Shown here: one piece after another, positions 12,017 through 25,815 of the stretch
How positions within the stretch are numbered: the stretch's first letter is position 1
Layout: every line of letters starts with the position of its first letter
From: Sporodiniella umbellata
Lineage: Eukaryota > Mucoromycota > Mucoromycetes > Mucorales > Rhizopodaceae
Direction of reading: 5' to 3'
DNA length: 64,000 nt
Assembly (NCBI GenBank): GCA_025677835.1
Contig: JAIXMR010000055.1
Location: forward strand, 62,001 to 126,000
The notes under the pieces: generated by a model
Database searches by the model: none
The model's input: the letters and a program-made list of their open reading frames with translations, nothing else
Told to the model about the DNA's origin: nothing
Position numbers and translations under genes: made by a program

Positions 12017-15000
12017 TTATTTTTCCACTGCCCAATTGGCTACATACGAAAAACTAGCAAAGTTATCCTGTTCGTTTTCTGTTAGCATAGCGTTGACAGG
12101 CGTTAAAATAGGAATTTCTCTAGTGAACTCTTCGTCAAAATTAGATGTATCTGCTCTGCCACTCACAGTAGGTACAAATGGTGGAGGAACCCTTTTATGA
12201 AGCATATCTTCCCAGTTGACGCCTTCAAAAAAGATATGGTTTTTGACATCCTGTGCGTCCCCTTTTCCACCACCCAAACGCCTATGCGGATTACGTTCCA
12301 ACAATGCTTCGCAAATTGCAACTGAGTTTTTAGACAAATTGATAGGATATAAAATGTTATCTTCCAAAACAGCATCAAATATTTCATCCTCATCTTCACC
12401 CTTGAAAGGAGACTATAAAAAGTATAAATAAAAGTGCCGCTAAAACCCTGAATTTACCTGTCCTAATAACATTTCGTACATCAACACACCAAACGCCCAC
12501 CAGTCTACTGCCCTTCCATATCGATTCTCTAACAAGATCTCAGGTGCCATAAACTCGGGTGTACCACAAAAAGTGTTTGTTGTATTGTTTCCCCACATGT
12601 TTTCTTTACAAAGGCCATAGTCTGCTAACTTGATGTGTCCATCAAGGCAAAGCATAATGTTATCCAGTTTCAAATCGCGATAAATAATACCATGTTTATG
12701 GAAATACTCGAGTGCCAGAAGCACTTCACAAGCGTAGAATTTTGCGCGCGCTTCTGAAAATTGCTCTCGTTGAATATGCAACATAAGATCCCCACCACTT
12801 ACATACTCCATAACATAATATATACGTGTTACAGTTTGAAACGTCGAATGGAGATTTACTAAGAAAGGATGACGCTCTTGATTGGCAGTCAAAAAAATAC
12901 GTTTTTCAGATCGTGTACTTTCTACTTCGTCGTTGTCCAAAACGAACCTCTTCTTAAGAATTTTGATAGCATAAAGCTCGTTTGTATATTTTTCCTCTGC
13001 AAGCATTACTTTGCCAAAGTTTCCTTTACCTAAAACAGCCAATAGGTTGAAATCATCTAGTCCAACCTTACGATTGATTTGAACAGGTGTTGTTAAATGA
13101 GTATTAGATTTTTCATGCTGACTACCAAATAAGCTACTAATATGTTGAAATGAGCCTCCATCGTGAACAAATGAAGACGGACGTCCAGAAAGCGAATTAA
13201 ATTTGTGTATAATAGGAGTAGAAAGAGACGATTGTAAAACGGTACTCTCATGGTAGGGTGATGATGGTTGGGTATTGTTGCTAAAGTATGGAGATGAAAG
13301 TGTGGATTTCTGGTGATTTTCAAAATTAGACTGTGGCAGATCTTCAAAATGAAATGTCCTGCGGCGGTTATTGGCAGCCTTTACTTCGCTGAGCATCAAG
13401 TTAGCCTTTGCCATAGTCATACCACAAAAGTCTGGTACAAGCGATGCACATTTTTTATGGCATACAACAGCGCATTCTAGAGAGAATTAATAATGGTGAG
13501 CCTTCTAATTTTCTCTTCAAAAAAAAAATCCAAAGAATACCTGTACACTTTTGAGCTCCTCTAAAGCCGAGTGGCAGTATAAAACCGCAGTGACAACACC
13601 AATTTGCTCCCAGGATGATAGTCAACGATTCAAAACGGTGCGGTATATGATGCTTCATGTTATCTTCATCGTAGTCTGATTTAGACACGAGTCGCGATTT
13701 ACATCGAGTCACCACATGTGTATAGCACTTTTTGTGACAAGCCAGGCCACAGTCTATACTGGTTAGAGAGCTGCCCTATAGTCTTTAAATTACCTTCGCA
13801 TTGGTATGTTAATTTTGACATAAAATCTCCGCACAAAGCACACTTCATGATGTGATAAAAACGTCTATCTACAAACTGGTGACCGTTCATCTCATGAACC
13901 TCTCCTTTCCTTTCTCTAAATGCTCCAGCTCTTCCAAGTTTATCCATGGGCCTTCTCTTTACATTTTCGCGCACTTGAAAAAAATTAGTAGCTGCTCTTG
14001 GGATAGATTAATGTGATTACCAAAATTTATTTCAAGCCTTATGCGTCCAATAGGTTCCACATCAAACCATGCTGTTATGCTATTGACTTCTGTATTCTTT
14101 TTTTGTTTGCTGATTTTCTGTTGAATGATAGACTCGCTGTCATCATGCTGTTGTGCTACTTCAGCTGGCACCCAATTCGGATCGTCCTGTTCCGCTTCTA
14201 CTTTTTTCTTTCTCAAGCTTTCAGAAATGTCTGATGTTTTTAGCCATAGTAAGCCAATAGGCAGCGTACGATCGCCGCACTGGTCATAAATCAACAGCTC
14301 CACTTCCGTTGCCTTGTCAACATACATCTCAAATGAATCTACCCATGAATCGCTTTTGGAGGGTCGTGTACGAAACTGAATATTTCCATCCATCCTTACC
14401 ATTACCACCGTTTGCGGGTCACGAAACAAACGTGTGGGAGCATGCGCTAACTCGTGTGCTTCTACAATTGTCAAATGCAGTTTGCCTGTCACTGGTTTAC
14501 GAGCTCCAGGAAGTAACCCCACTGTACGTGTATCGAACGCTTCCAATTCCTCCTCTTCTCCCAAATATAAATCCTTATATTTTTTGACGGCGTTATTTAA
14601 AAGTGCCATTTTGTCTTGGCTTTCTAGCTGCTTTTCTTGTAGTTCAGTTTTTCGCCGACGGTCAGCAGTAGACATTGTGGGATCCAATAGTTGCTGAAGG
14701 TTTTTAATTCCTTCTTGCACTTTTTTTTCGACGTCAACTTTATATTCTAATTCATGTAACTTCAATGATACTTTAGCTTTGTTGATAGGTGTGTCCGCCT
14801 CTAGAAGATCTAAAAACAAGCAGTTAGAAAGATAGTTGAAAACATGAAAAAGAAAAACAATGATAATAATACCCAGTGTCGTATAATTTTTACAGATTTC
14901 GTCTGTATCATCCTGTTCTGGTATAGCTGAATCAACCGATCGATTAGGGGAAGACACTAATTGCTGAGCAGGCAAAGCTGAGCTATCCGACAAGCTTGTC

Positions 15001-15290
15001 GATTCAGGAATACTAGGGGACCCATTAAAAGAAGAGCGACTACCCTTGGCTTGAAGACGGCGTAATTCTCCACCAAAGTAGTCAATGTAGCGCTGACATT
15101 CTTTTATTTGCGTTTCACACTGAAGTTGAGCATTACGATCCTGAAGTACTTTACGCAACTCAATAGCCTTTTGCTTTAAATGAGTGTTTTGCTCTATTTT
15201 CAGCTGCACTTCCTTTATGCGTATCTCAAGTTCCTAAATTCCAAATGAGCATCAATAAAAGGACAAATTAAACGAAACCAATACCTCCAT
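12017..15290 (-). CDS. PKC1: protein kinase C (fungal Pkc1 type)
   Basis: AGC kinase at the head of the cell-wall-integrity pathway, activated by Rho1 and lipids at the membrane. Exons in transcript order: 15290-15285, 15233-14873, 14809-14021, 13973-13794, 13753-13541, 13476-12458 and 12412-12017, giving 987 residues. Domain order is standard: HR1 coiled coils (about 1-65 and 130-195), C2-like (from about 229), two Cys-rich C1 domains ([20 protein letters not shown] near 417, then [19 protein letters not shown]), and a kinase domain from about 658. Kinase motifs are [28 protein letters not shown] and [11 protein letters not shown]; the hydrophobic motif is FASFSY. The first coding exon holds only ATGGAG. 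The 63-nt second intron lies in frame and could be read through without a stop. Confidence 0.93.
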
Positions 15291-18200
15291 ATTTGTTATA
15301 TGAACTGGGGAGAAAAAGAGAGGTCGGGGGGAGGAGAATAAAAATAAAGATACTAGAAAAGGAGTTTAGATAGAGTATCGGCATTTCATTTCAATATAAT
15401 CAAAAGTAATAGACTTGCTATATGGCAAAGCGCCAGACAGAAAACAAATAGACAAAAAAAAATTGAGGAAAAGGCTGAGAAAATACCATTCAAAGACTAA
15501 AAAAAAGTCTATAAAGCTAAGCTCAGGCATAAAACAACAATAAACTTGCAATATTTCTGCACGACTTTGATTTATGAATTTAGTATGGTCGGACATTGTG
15601 TATTTCTTAAAGAGTTGAATATTTAATGCCAATAGTGTAGTTTCAGTTGGGGGTTGAAATTCTTTAGTGATGATAGAAACGCAATGAAAACACTGTTAAA
15701 ACGCAATCTGCTCTTTAGAATAAAATTGAATACTGAAACCAATGACCGAATCAAACACCTTTTTTATTGGCCATAAGCCCATATTGCTTAAAAAGGTAAC
15801 AAACCATTGATTGATATCATCGAAGAAAAGTTAAATACTAAAGATGTCTCAAATATACACCAAAATATGAATATTGCACTCAAAAAAAGTTTGCTTGGTT
15901 ACTTTTTTATCCATTTATATAAATAACAATCGATCCCGCAAGTATTAATTTACAGACAGTCTTCGGCATGAACTGAACGCTACCTTCTATTTACAATGTA
16001 AATATCTAAACTATACCAGGTTCAGTATAGATCTATAAATGCATGTATATCCGTGACTCAAGCTCAAATTATCTGTCAACAGTTTTCTTTTTTTTCGAAT
16101 GTATATATCCCCACTTCTATTATGAATAAGGTATCAAATAAAAGGCAGTACAAAATTTATTTGTGATGGATGTTACTTTTTGCTACATTGGCTTTTAAGA
16201 AACGCATTTAGTATCCGTACACTGAAAAAAAACGAATTCTGTCTAATTGCTCAAAAGAGCTTTCAGACTATAGCATTATAGTCTAATCAATCCAGGAGTA
16301 GTATTTTGTCGTTCAGCTACGAGTCAAGCTGAATTAAATAGAATTCAAGCTCTCAAGAAGTAAAGAAAAATTATTTTTCTAACTTACACATTGCTTATTT
16401 AAGAATGTATTCTACAGAAGATTGGAGGTAAGGTATTTATGAGCCAGCTGTCTTTTTCTTCTACTGTGTACGCAGTCTAATAGGTTTAATAGACCAATTG
16501 AAAATATAAGCTCTGTCATTTCAAAAAGGAATGGCACAGAGCTTTAATTTTAAACATACAGTTACTGTCATATTAAACTTACTGAGGATGTTGTTTGCAA
16601 AAAAAAAAAAAAAAAAAAAAAACAGAAAGCCAGACATGTATGCAAGATAATTTGACCCCGACGTTTATCATATTATATTTAGTTTTCTTGTTTGCGCCAC
16701 ACTGAGAAAAATTAAGGCTGAAGCCAAAAAAGTCTATCACAATCCGAAGTCAAAATCCCGACATAATGTGCCACCATGTTCCTGATAAGATCGACATGCT
16801 AAACAAAGCAATTTTTGTATTGACTTCATGAACACGCCAAATACAAGCTCTATAAATTTTCTTAATACATTTATGCTAGCTATAGAGCCTCATAGCAGGT
16901 TTACTATGTATATTGTAAAGTGTATGTTTTATCAAGATTAATTTTTCATTAAAACACATTTCAGAGTTTTGAACAAAAGGAGGCTGCTATAGTTGTTTTA
17001 GTGGTTGAAATAGCAATCCATTTAAAAAAGAGCTAGGCCTTCCTGTTTGTTTTTGGTAACCTAGTGACGTATTGCTGTAGAATAGGATTGGCAGGTATAT
17101 TAGCCAATAGAATTGTAGCCTAATCACTCTCGCTATCTTATGCTTCATATCCTAAAACACGGCTTCTCACAGTGTTAATTGAATAAAGACTACTTCACGT
17201 ATTTATTGTTTGCAATTTAGGAATCTATGGAAAAAATTTTATAATTTAGATTATCTTTTGGTGATATATAGAGAGAAACATTGTTGTTGTCAAGTGCCTC
17301 ACTACCCAAATTTTTTTTTTGAACTATAGTTATCTAAGTTCTTCTGTATTTTAGTATATTTTTGGTTGCCTTTATACGGGAGGTATCTAAATTAGTATAG
17401 CATAATGCAGTGTTTTTCAAAATGTTGCTCTTTTTTTAGAGACTGTTAAATTTTGGTGTACAATAATTTGACATATAGCTATCCTATTTGGTATTGATTA
17501 TTAGTCATCAAATCTTGGTGGAGTTTGTGTATAAGCGTGTACACATTGATTACTGTATATATACTTTTAAGCAAGTCCCGAGAATTTTACACTTAAGCGG
17601 CTTCATTATGTCCTCTTTTTATACTGTATGTAGCTAGTAAATCTTAAGATCAGTTTTTTTACAAGCAATAACTATACAATATATAAACTGAATATAGACC
17701 GTCATAACACTGCTTAGTTGTGTAGTGAACATACTAGAGTCGTTTCAGAAAAACTCTTATACCTCCATAAAGCAAAACATAAATACATCTCTTTAGAAAA
17801 CTTGGTCGCCCTTTAAATTTTCTTCTACGCTAACCGTCTAAAACATTTTGCCGCTTTGATATTAAACTTCAAAGCAAAACATTGAGTCGTTATGATTACT
17901 AGCCTACCATCTCCGAAACTTTGTTGTTTCTGGATACAACTATCAAGACTTTGATCCAAGCTTTAAATATATCGGAGGTTTATACAATTAATCTGGTAAC
18001 TAGTTTTGCAATACTTAATAGATCTTTATAGATTGCAAGAAACACCCTATTGTTAAAACAGAGACTAGTCATTTTGAATCTTGAGGTTGTTCTAAACCCA
18101 GTAACAAAACGTTTTTGACAAGACGACGTATAGTTTTTATACATCGGTATTTATCGCGTAAATCAGCTCCAAGTTGCCAAAATCATTTTATAGTCGCCAT

Positions 18201-21200
18201 GATGCTTTTTTATTGCTTTGTTATCTATATCATCACCCAAGCTTCAATCTTTAACTACACTTTCTAAATGCACTACTATATTTAAAAGCAAAATTCAGTT
18301 AATCTAATTCTCTTTGTGGTACTCTCATAATGGAACGAATATTTTGGTGATAATTTGAGATATATATCGCTGATAAAGAATCAGAGTGTGCTTCTATAAA
18401 CAGTTTTTAAGTCATTTCCATTCAATGAATTTATCATCATACAGTTCTATAAACCCAAGTTTTTTGGTTTCGAGGTTTTCTTATAGTTTTACACCTACTG
18501 TCAACAAGCTAACCGGGTAAATTTTCGTTAAGGTATCAGTTTGCTATTTGATCAGATACTCTCTGTACCCAAGTGTCCCATATATAAGCAGTATTGTTTA
18601 CCCTGTTTTGCTTATTCGTTGCTTCTAGCTGGTGAGACTGAAATCCGAACTCATGCGTTGATAAAAAAAATTGAAGAGAAAGAAAAGGTTCTAGCGAGTG
18701 TATGATACGGGGGACTTTTTTTCATTATTTTTTAATCATATATGACTTTTCTATAGCAGTAATAGGAACATATAAAGATCCATGCTCCGCCAAACAAAGA
18801 AAAAGCGCTACTAAATATACTTCTTTTATAATCACACTGCATCCTTTATATTCCAAACAATGTACACCATTTCATAAATTACTTGAACCGTCATGAATTA
18901 ATTAAAGGTGACTCACTTTACTGCTTTGTCTAATTGAAAGGTACAATACATCTTGGCTTCTAACAATATCTTTTTCATTTTTTATAGACAATGATGCCCT
19001 TTAAGACCGCATATATTTTTATTGCATGATCTCTGCTGATAGTAGATACTATAGACCCAAACCAGTAGACTAAGACTTTGGGGGAAAAATAGCTGCACTT
19101 CTCTAGACATAAACAAAAGCCCTCCCTAAAAAAAGTGCCGTGATTAGAAGTATCTCATCTTATTGACTGTTGTATACCAAAATAAATTATGCCAAATATC
19201 TGAACCAAGACTGGATAAGTAGCCTCTTTTACTCAAAGAAAAGACTTGTATTTAGGAGAGAATGTTAATTCCCTAGACTTTTCGGAATAAAGATACATTG
19301 CTCTGGATTCATAAGACTAACACCCACTGTAACTAGCGAATCTAATTTTGCACTGAAGCACGAAAAAAAAGTAGTCTAGAACCTAGGCTCACAGAAAGAA
19401 TAACCTTTCAAAGTTTTTGAAAGTAACATGAGACAACTGATATTTGTTGCTGGCTGAGGTATTACAGTAAACAATCGCAACTTTGTTTTTCGTAAATGAA
19501 ACAATTGTAGTATAGTACAAAACAATTAACAGTTAATAAAATAAAACAAAGACACATAACAAAGGAAACACTTATCTTACAGTAAAATTATCGCCGAGCT
19601 AACGGTCTTGTTTGTGGGTTTCTTTATCCTTCACCACCTTATTTTACTCAGCGGGGTCATACTTAAAAGAGGCTTGGTTATATTTTTCCTCTTTTCAAAA
19701 AATTAGAAAGCTGTGTTACCCCAGTTTATAAAAAAAATTAGTCTACATCACTAAAGATACTGAGTCTAAATCGACTTTTACACATGACGATAAAGCGACG
19801 ATCCAAAAGGAAACTATCAACAGTATCCCCTTGCAAACCAATATTTGTTAGAACAGTACTTTCAAAAACAATGAAGTATATTTCTTCTACTTGGAAATAA
19901 GTTTGAGTCGCTTCAGGCACTCAAAAAACCCTGGTTCGGTTGGCTCTATTATTATTTTTGTAAAAAATGCTTATTTTGTACGGTTAGAGTCTACCTCTTT
20001 TTTTTTTTTTTTTTTTGCATAAAACTGTTTCATAAACTATTTTATTTTTATCTTATTTGCTACACCAGCCGTATCAACAGTTGCTATTTCTACTCACACG
20101 CCCCAATAAAAAACCAGGACCCTTTTCTGATCATACGTAATCTAAGTGCTACCACCCTCTCTTTCCTATTCGTTGAAATTGATGGGCGCCTTTTTTCGAG
20201 AGTACAATTGTTTAGAGGGATCGCCTCAGCTTTAGATAAAGAACATTGAAAATCAAAAGACATCTTTTTAAAACCAAAAAGAGTACCAAATTTACAGCAA
20301 AAACAAAAGTCAAAAAAATGTTGTTTAGGCGTCTGCTTGTAGTTTTTCACGCAAAACGATGATGAAAAGTCGGCACTCGGCTTTCGCTCTTTTAAAAAAA
20401 AACAAAAAAAAAAACAGATTTTACAGTTTGTGTGTAACAGTTAGCGTTATCTTTCATGTGTAATTTCCAAGTTGTATCGTTTTCGTTCTTTAAAACAGCA
20501 AAACCTTGTCTTTTGTTTACCTTGATTTATCAAAGTAACCAATAGAACTGAGAGGTCGTGTTCTCATATAGTATTCTTACATCATTAATTAGTAAAAAAA
20601 AAAAAAACACGGCTCCCATAAAATTACTGGGAGAAAGAGGAGAAACACTAAAAGAAAAAACTGTTGGGGGAGAAAAACAAAATAGGTAACCATGTTATAA
20701 ACTATAAGACACCTATAAACAAAATAGAACGGCTAAAACTTCTTTATTACACGCTCACGCGTCTTTATACCAAAATACAATTGCTTTGAAAGCAAAACTA
20801 TCTGAACAAAATGTCTTGCAAATAAACATGAAACAACTACAACTTGCTGTATCTTTGGAAAGCCAACGCTTTACAGGGAAGTCGGCTTTTGTTCTTTGGT
20901 TGTGGAACCACTTTGGTGCCACTTTTTTATTTTTAAATAGAGTTACGTTTACCCAAAAGAGCTAGTAGACTATCTTATGGAAGCACACGATGGCAACCAA
21001 TACTTTTGTTTGAAATAAAAAGAAAAGGAAAAAGGAAAAGTGAAAGTAAAACAATGAAATGAAAAAGAAAAGAAGTCAAGACGCGAGAAACATATAGTAA
21101 GGTCTGATAAGATAGTTTTTATTTTTATATATACATGCAAATTAAACAATAAAAGCAATCAATGCCTTTTTTTAAAAACAAAAAGCAAACAAAACCCGCT

Positions 21201-21249
21201 ATACTAGATAATAGATTGTTGTTGCAATTTAAGAGAGGCAGCTTTTGGA
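15291..21249. other. about 6 kb intergenic, no gene seen
   Basis: Between the PKC start and the 3' end of the Xbp1-like gene. No frame longer than about 90 codons occurs, and none resembles a known protein. AT-rich throughout, with poly-A near 16600-16622 and poly-T near 19998-20016. An ACGCGT occurs alone at 20757-20762, and an inverted ATTGGC...GCCAAT pair lies around 17087-17108. I saw no tRNA, transposon ends or LTRs. The right part may be the Xbp1-like 3' UTR and the left part the PKC promoter. Confidence 0.6.
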
Positions 21250-22464
21250 CTAGTTCCAAAGAATCATGTATTCATTGTCACCAGATCTGACTCTTGTTGG
21301 GAAGGCGGAAAGGTCAAGAGGATGGTTTGGGTCACGGCCAAAGTCTTGGGACAAACATTGGAGAAGAATACCAGCTTCAACACGCTCGATGATGTCCAAA
21401 TCTTGAGGACTAAGAGGGTTGCTAAGAAGAGGACAGTAGTTATCTTCGGTTTCTGCCTCAAAGATAGGAGTTATCTCTGGCAGCGAAGTGAGCAGAGTTT
21501 GATTGTACATACGAGGGGCGTCATTTGAATGGACTGCTCGTATGACAGGAGAAGAAGCATAACCACGGCAAAAGGACTGGTGGTAGTTGTCAACGGGAGA
21601 AAACGCAGAAGGTGTTCTAGCCAAAGGCGCTACACGAACAAAGGTGGGAGAACCAATCTGAGGAGGAGTTCGGAGAGGAGGAGAGCTGTAGGCGTTGTTT
21701 GGCACCATAGGAAGGAATCTGTCTTCTTCATCGTTCAAGAGTCTTGAAACAGACATACTGGAGCTTGCTGTACCAGCTTTTTTGACGGAGGAGGCAGTCT
21801 TGGCACGACGAGAAGTACGGGCCTGTTCCCTCTTGTAAGGGTGGGCAGCAGCAGAACTCTTGGAAGTACCCTGTACCTTTTTGGCCTTGGCAGCAACAAC
21901 CTTATGGGAGCTAGACGCCAAAGGGTTCAAAACCAGACAGCCGTGAAGACGACTTCCAGGAGAGAGAACAGCGTCCAAGAAAGAAGGACCAAAGATGGGC
22001 ACAAGCTCAAAGCGAATTTCCCATGCGGTTCTTGCACACAGAGCAAAAGCGTGTTCATGAGGAATCCAAGTTCCTTGAATCACCAGGCAGCCACCACGAA
22101 CCTTCTTCACCTTCAACTCCGGATTGGAGTCAACGATCTTGACTATGTCAGCCTTGGAGTTGTTGAGGGCCTTCCAGATACCCGTAAAATGGACGTGGCC
22201 TAGTAAAAAAAAATAAGTAAAAATTATTAAAATGTTTTTAGGAGCTCACCATTTTCTCGATCCCACATGATCGGCTGTCCGTTTATTTCGTATTCATAAA
22301 CTAGTTCAATGTAAGTACGCGACAAAAGGTATTTATTACTTGTAAAACTTACCAGGAATACAGCCTCTGGGATCTTGGGAGGTCGAGTACTGGTTGGTCT
22401 TGAGCTTAAACGACCGATCAGGGATAGAGTAAGGTAAAAATTGATCAGGCGTAAGAGCAGACAT
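21250..22464 (-). CDS. APSES/KilA-N transcription factor, Xbp1-like
   Basis: DNA-binding factor of the fungal APSES/KilA-N family. Exons in transcript order: 22464-22353, 22300-22250 and 22199-21250, giving 370 residues. The DNA-binding region spans about residues 40-140: HVHFTGIWKALN, then KKVRGGCLVIQGTWIPHEHA, then FELVPIFGPSFLDAVLSPGS. The GG-x-IQGTWIP plus PIFGP pattern is closest to the Xbp1-type branch rather than StuA or Mbp1. A basic, Ser/Ala-rich stretch (about 150-205) may be a nuclear localisation signal. The rest is low complexity with Pro and acidic patches. Xbp1 of yeast is a stress and starvation repressor; function here is inferred only. Both flanks are unusually long gene-free regions. 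Confidence 0.8.
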
Positions 22465-25400
22465 GGCTAATAAGAATGATCAAAAGTAAAGAAGAAAAGA
22501 AAACGAGAAAGCAATAAAATGACATTTTTATAGACGGAGGGAAGTCCGAAGTGAAATAATAAACAAAGGATAGGGGGCCGGTAAAAGGGGGGTGGGGGCA
22601 GAGTAGCAAGGGCTTGCACTCACACACACACTTTTAACTTTGTTTTTTTTTTTCTTTTTTTTTCTTTTTTTTTTTGATACCCAAAAATGTTTAATTAATG
22701 CCATTTTAGTGAGAATGTGAGATAACTATCGATTTTTTTTACGTGACACACTTGCACCAGCTTTTTTGAAAAGCAGTAAGTGCACTGTCCTACCCCAAAT
22801 TTTTTCCTTTAAAAAAAAGGTTGGTTGCTTTTCTGTATCGACACCGTCAGCTGTAAAGTTGGCCAAAGGTTTTATACGTTCAAATCGCGAAATATATACC
22901 AAAAAACAATTGAAATTATTTGAAATTATAAAAAACAAATAAATGAATGAAAAAAGTCTAAATTTGTTTTCTCTTATATAAATGAATTTTGTCAGTTTCT
23001 GTAGTTGTCCAATTCAAAGCCGGATCCTAATAATATTAAAATACTATCACACGCTACCCTTTAAATCAGATATGCTGTATCTTTGTTAATGTATTTTGAC
23101 AGCCACTAACGGGAAACTCCACCACTATTAACTATGGTTGACAGTTTCGCACTGCCGTTCCTACAAATAAGGTTCGTGGAATCCATTCCAATGAGCTACA
23201 AATGAGGAAAAAGCCTGTCATATTGACTGAGTGATGATTTCTATTAAGCGTATGTATATACAAACATATATTAATGTATATATGTACCTGTGTATATACA
23301 TATACAAAGTACGAGATACCTCATTGATGACCTTTTAATGCAGCTATTTATTAGTTCGTACTCATCAAACCGAAATCAAGAAACATTCCTTATCCGGTCT
23401 TTCTCAGGCGTCAGTGACATTCTTTTCGAAATCTGAGGCTGGACACATACTTGGAGAATTCGAATTACATGTTTAGGACACTGTGCTTAATAAAATAACG
23501 AATAGATGCACGTTTTCATGAGTCCTTGAGTAACAAATTTACGTGGTGTTATGCATAAATAGCTTTTTTTTTTTTTTTTGAAAACACTTATGCATGTTTA
23601 TATTTATATATTTTTTTTTCCTGAAAACTTACTTTTTCTCGGGACAAGCTGCTATTATCGAGTTCTTTCTTACTCGAGGCTTGAACTGTTTTGTAGCATT
23701 TGGCTATGCTTGAGATCTAAACTCAATGTCAAGATTAGCAATGTTAATGTCAAAAAGTCCTAGTTGCCAAAAAAAAAACTTAGCAACTCCTTTTAGATAC
23801 TTGAATTCAGTTTTTAGGTTAGTTTTTATTGTAGTATTTGACACCTGCCTTTTTTAATGCAATATCAGCATTACAAGCATCAGGGAAGACAGTGCTGTTA
23901 TTAATGGCGCTTTATTTTTTCACTTGCGTATAAAAGTTAATATTGCCTTTTTTGTTACCGAGGAGTCGTTTATCTACAGACAATAATTGTTTTTAATAGT
24001 TACTGTAATTTCGAGGATGCAGAAAGCATCCCTTATAATCATCTTATATATCTATATATACATACTTTGCTCGTACAAATAAACAACGACAAACGAAATA
24101 ACATAAAAGGCGGATACATTTTGAGTTTCGCTTTCGTTCGCTTTCAATGCAGTTTTTTGAACTGTGAACAAAGGAATGTAAACGCTTTACATTTTCTATT
24201 TTTTTTTTTTTTTTTTTTTGGCCTTGTAAAAACCAAGTGCCCTCGGGGATGCATAACAAAGAGTATCCTGATATTTTCAAATTCTACTATTTCTCGGGGA
24301 AAATCTGTAATATGCTGTAGAAAAAACATTCAATGTAGGTTATATCAAAGCTTAGGCCCTTTTCATTGAGAGCTACCGAGAACACACTATATAGCTCTTA
24401 CATTTCTTATTTCAATATTGGCAATTAAAAAAATGGTGTCCAGAATTAATTTTAAAGGGGGAAATAGGAAAATCTCCATCATCAAATCAGATAGATATTT
24501 ACAGCCGAGAAATGAAGATAGAAAAATAAAATATCTCGCCCCTTCCGTTCTTTTGCCATCGCAGAGTCTTTAATATTCCAGTTCATTTTTAACCCTCGAC
24601 TCAGTCTCGAAAATGTTTTAAGGGCCAAAATGAAAGGAGTAAAAGTAACACTTCCTTACTTTAGGAATTGACACTAATGCTCGGTAGGTGTTGATCCTTG
24701 CGTAAACTGCGCTGTTCATTGTGTTACAGGGCTACTATTTTTGTTGACTTCCCTCCTAATTCTTTTTCAAGGTACACATTTGCCTTTCTCACTCATCGTT
24801 GGTTTTCCTCGGTTGCTATTTTCGTAATATGTAATTTCTTTTCGTGTTTGCTTCGATTCTTTTTCTTAGCCTTAAGCATATTTAAATATTAGTCTTGAAA
24901 GCAATTTATTGCCGAAAATGCCTTTGATTTAACAAGTCTAATTCTATTGAACTTTTTCCCCCTTAGCATTTTTAAATATAAACATATATGCGCTTAAAAA
25001 CTTTTAGCTAGGCTAGACAAAATCAATACTGTAAATCATAAATATCTGCACCAAAGAATGATTGATACTTACTATCCAATACGCCTGTGAGTAAAGCAGT
25101 AGGTAAGAAAAGAATATGGAATCAAGCTAATATAGAAAGAAAGAAAAAACAAGGGCTTCCCCGCTAAATTGTTTTCATTTCAACATGTTAAAACACACTG
25201 CCAAAATTAAAGTGATTAAAGGGATTTTCGAGTTCGGTTGTTTTTAGACAGCACATCGTCATGACTGTAATAGACGCTAGTATCTTATGACAACAGTAAT
25301 ACACGGATAATCCCATAGTGTCATTTAATAAGTATTGAGAAATTTAATTAGCTGTATCCCAATCAGAAAACAATAATAGTAATTATAACAACGAGGTATC

Positions 25401-25815
25401 TTGAGATAGCGATATCAAAAAGGAAAAAAAAATTCGTTCAACATCTTTATTAAAAGCGTTGACGTTTCAACGTTACACAACTACTTGTTGACAGCAGACA
25501 TTTGCTTTTGTGTTTCACGTAAAAAAAAAAGGGGGGGTCATTGGAAACCATTGGTGGATATCAACGTTTGTTCATACTGGAAAAAAATATACTGTCTTTT
25601 TTTTAAGCAGTCATTGCAGCGGTTTCTGTTTTTGCAATGGTCATATGGGTAGACTTATGGCAGCGGTTGTAAAACCTGTTCTCAATTAAGATATAAAAAA
25701 AAAACTTGGTGAAGCAAAATGGCTTAAAGATGTTTAATGGAATTGTAATTTTTAATCAAGGAATTTGAATATACTCTTTATCGATTTCTTTTTTTAATAA
25801 AAAAAAAAGAACATA
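22465..25815. other. 3.3 kb intergenic, no gene seen
   Basis: Lies upstream of the Xbp1-like gene and downstream of the repeat-protein gene, both on the minus strand, so it should hold the Xbp1-like promoter. A T-rich block is at 22640-22676 and a TA/CA dinucleotide patch at 23250-23310. Other poly-T or poly-A runs are near 23565, 24200 and 25790. Short open frames here have no recognisable content. Confidence 0.6.

Noticed and set aside
14810..14872. Retained 63-nt insert in PKC (hydrophobic stretch [15 protein letters not shown])
   Set aside because: It is in frame but has perfect intron ends and would place a membrane-like segment inside the HR1 region, so I treat it as an intron.
15291..25815. 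Search by eye for tRNA, U-snRNA and transposon ends in the two long gaps
   Set aside because: No B-box-like tRNA sequence, snRNA landmark or convincing terminal repeat was found. A covariance-model and repeat search would be decisive.
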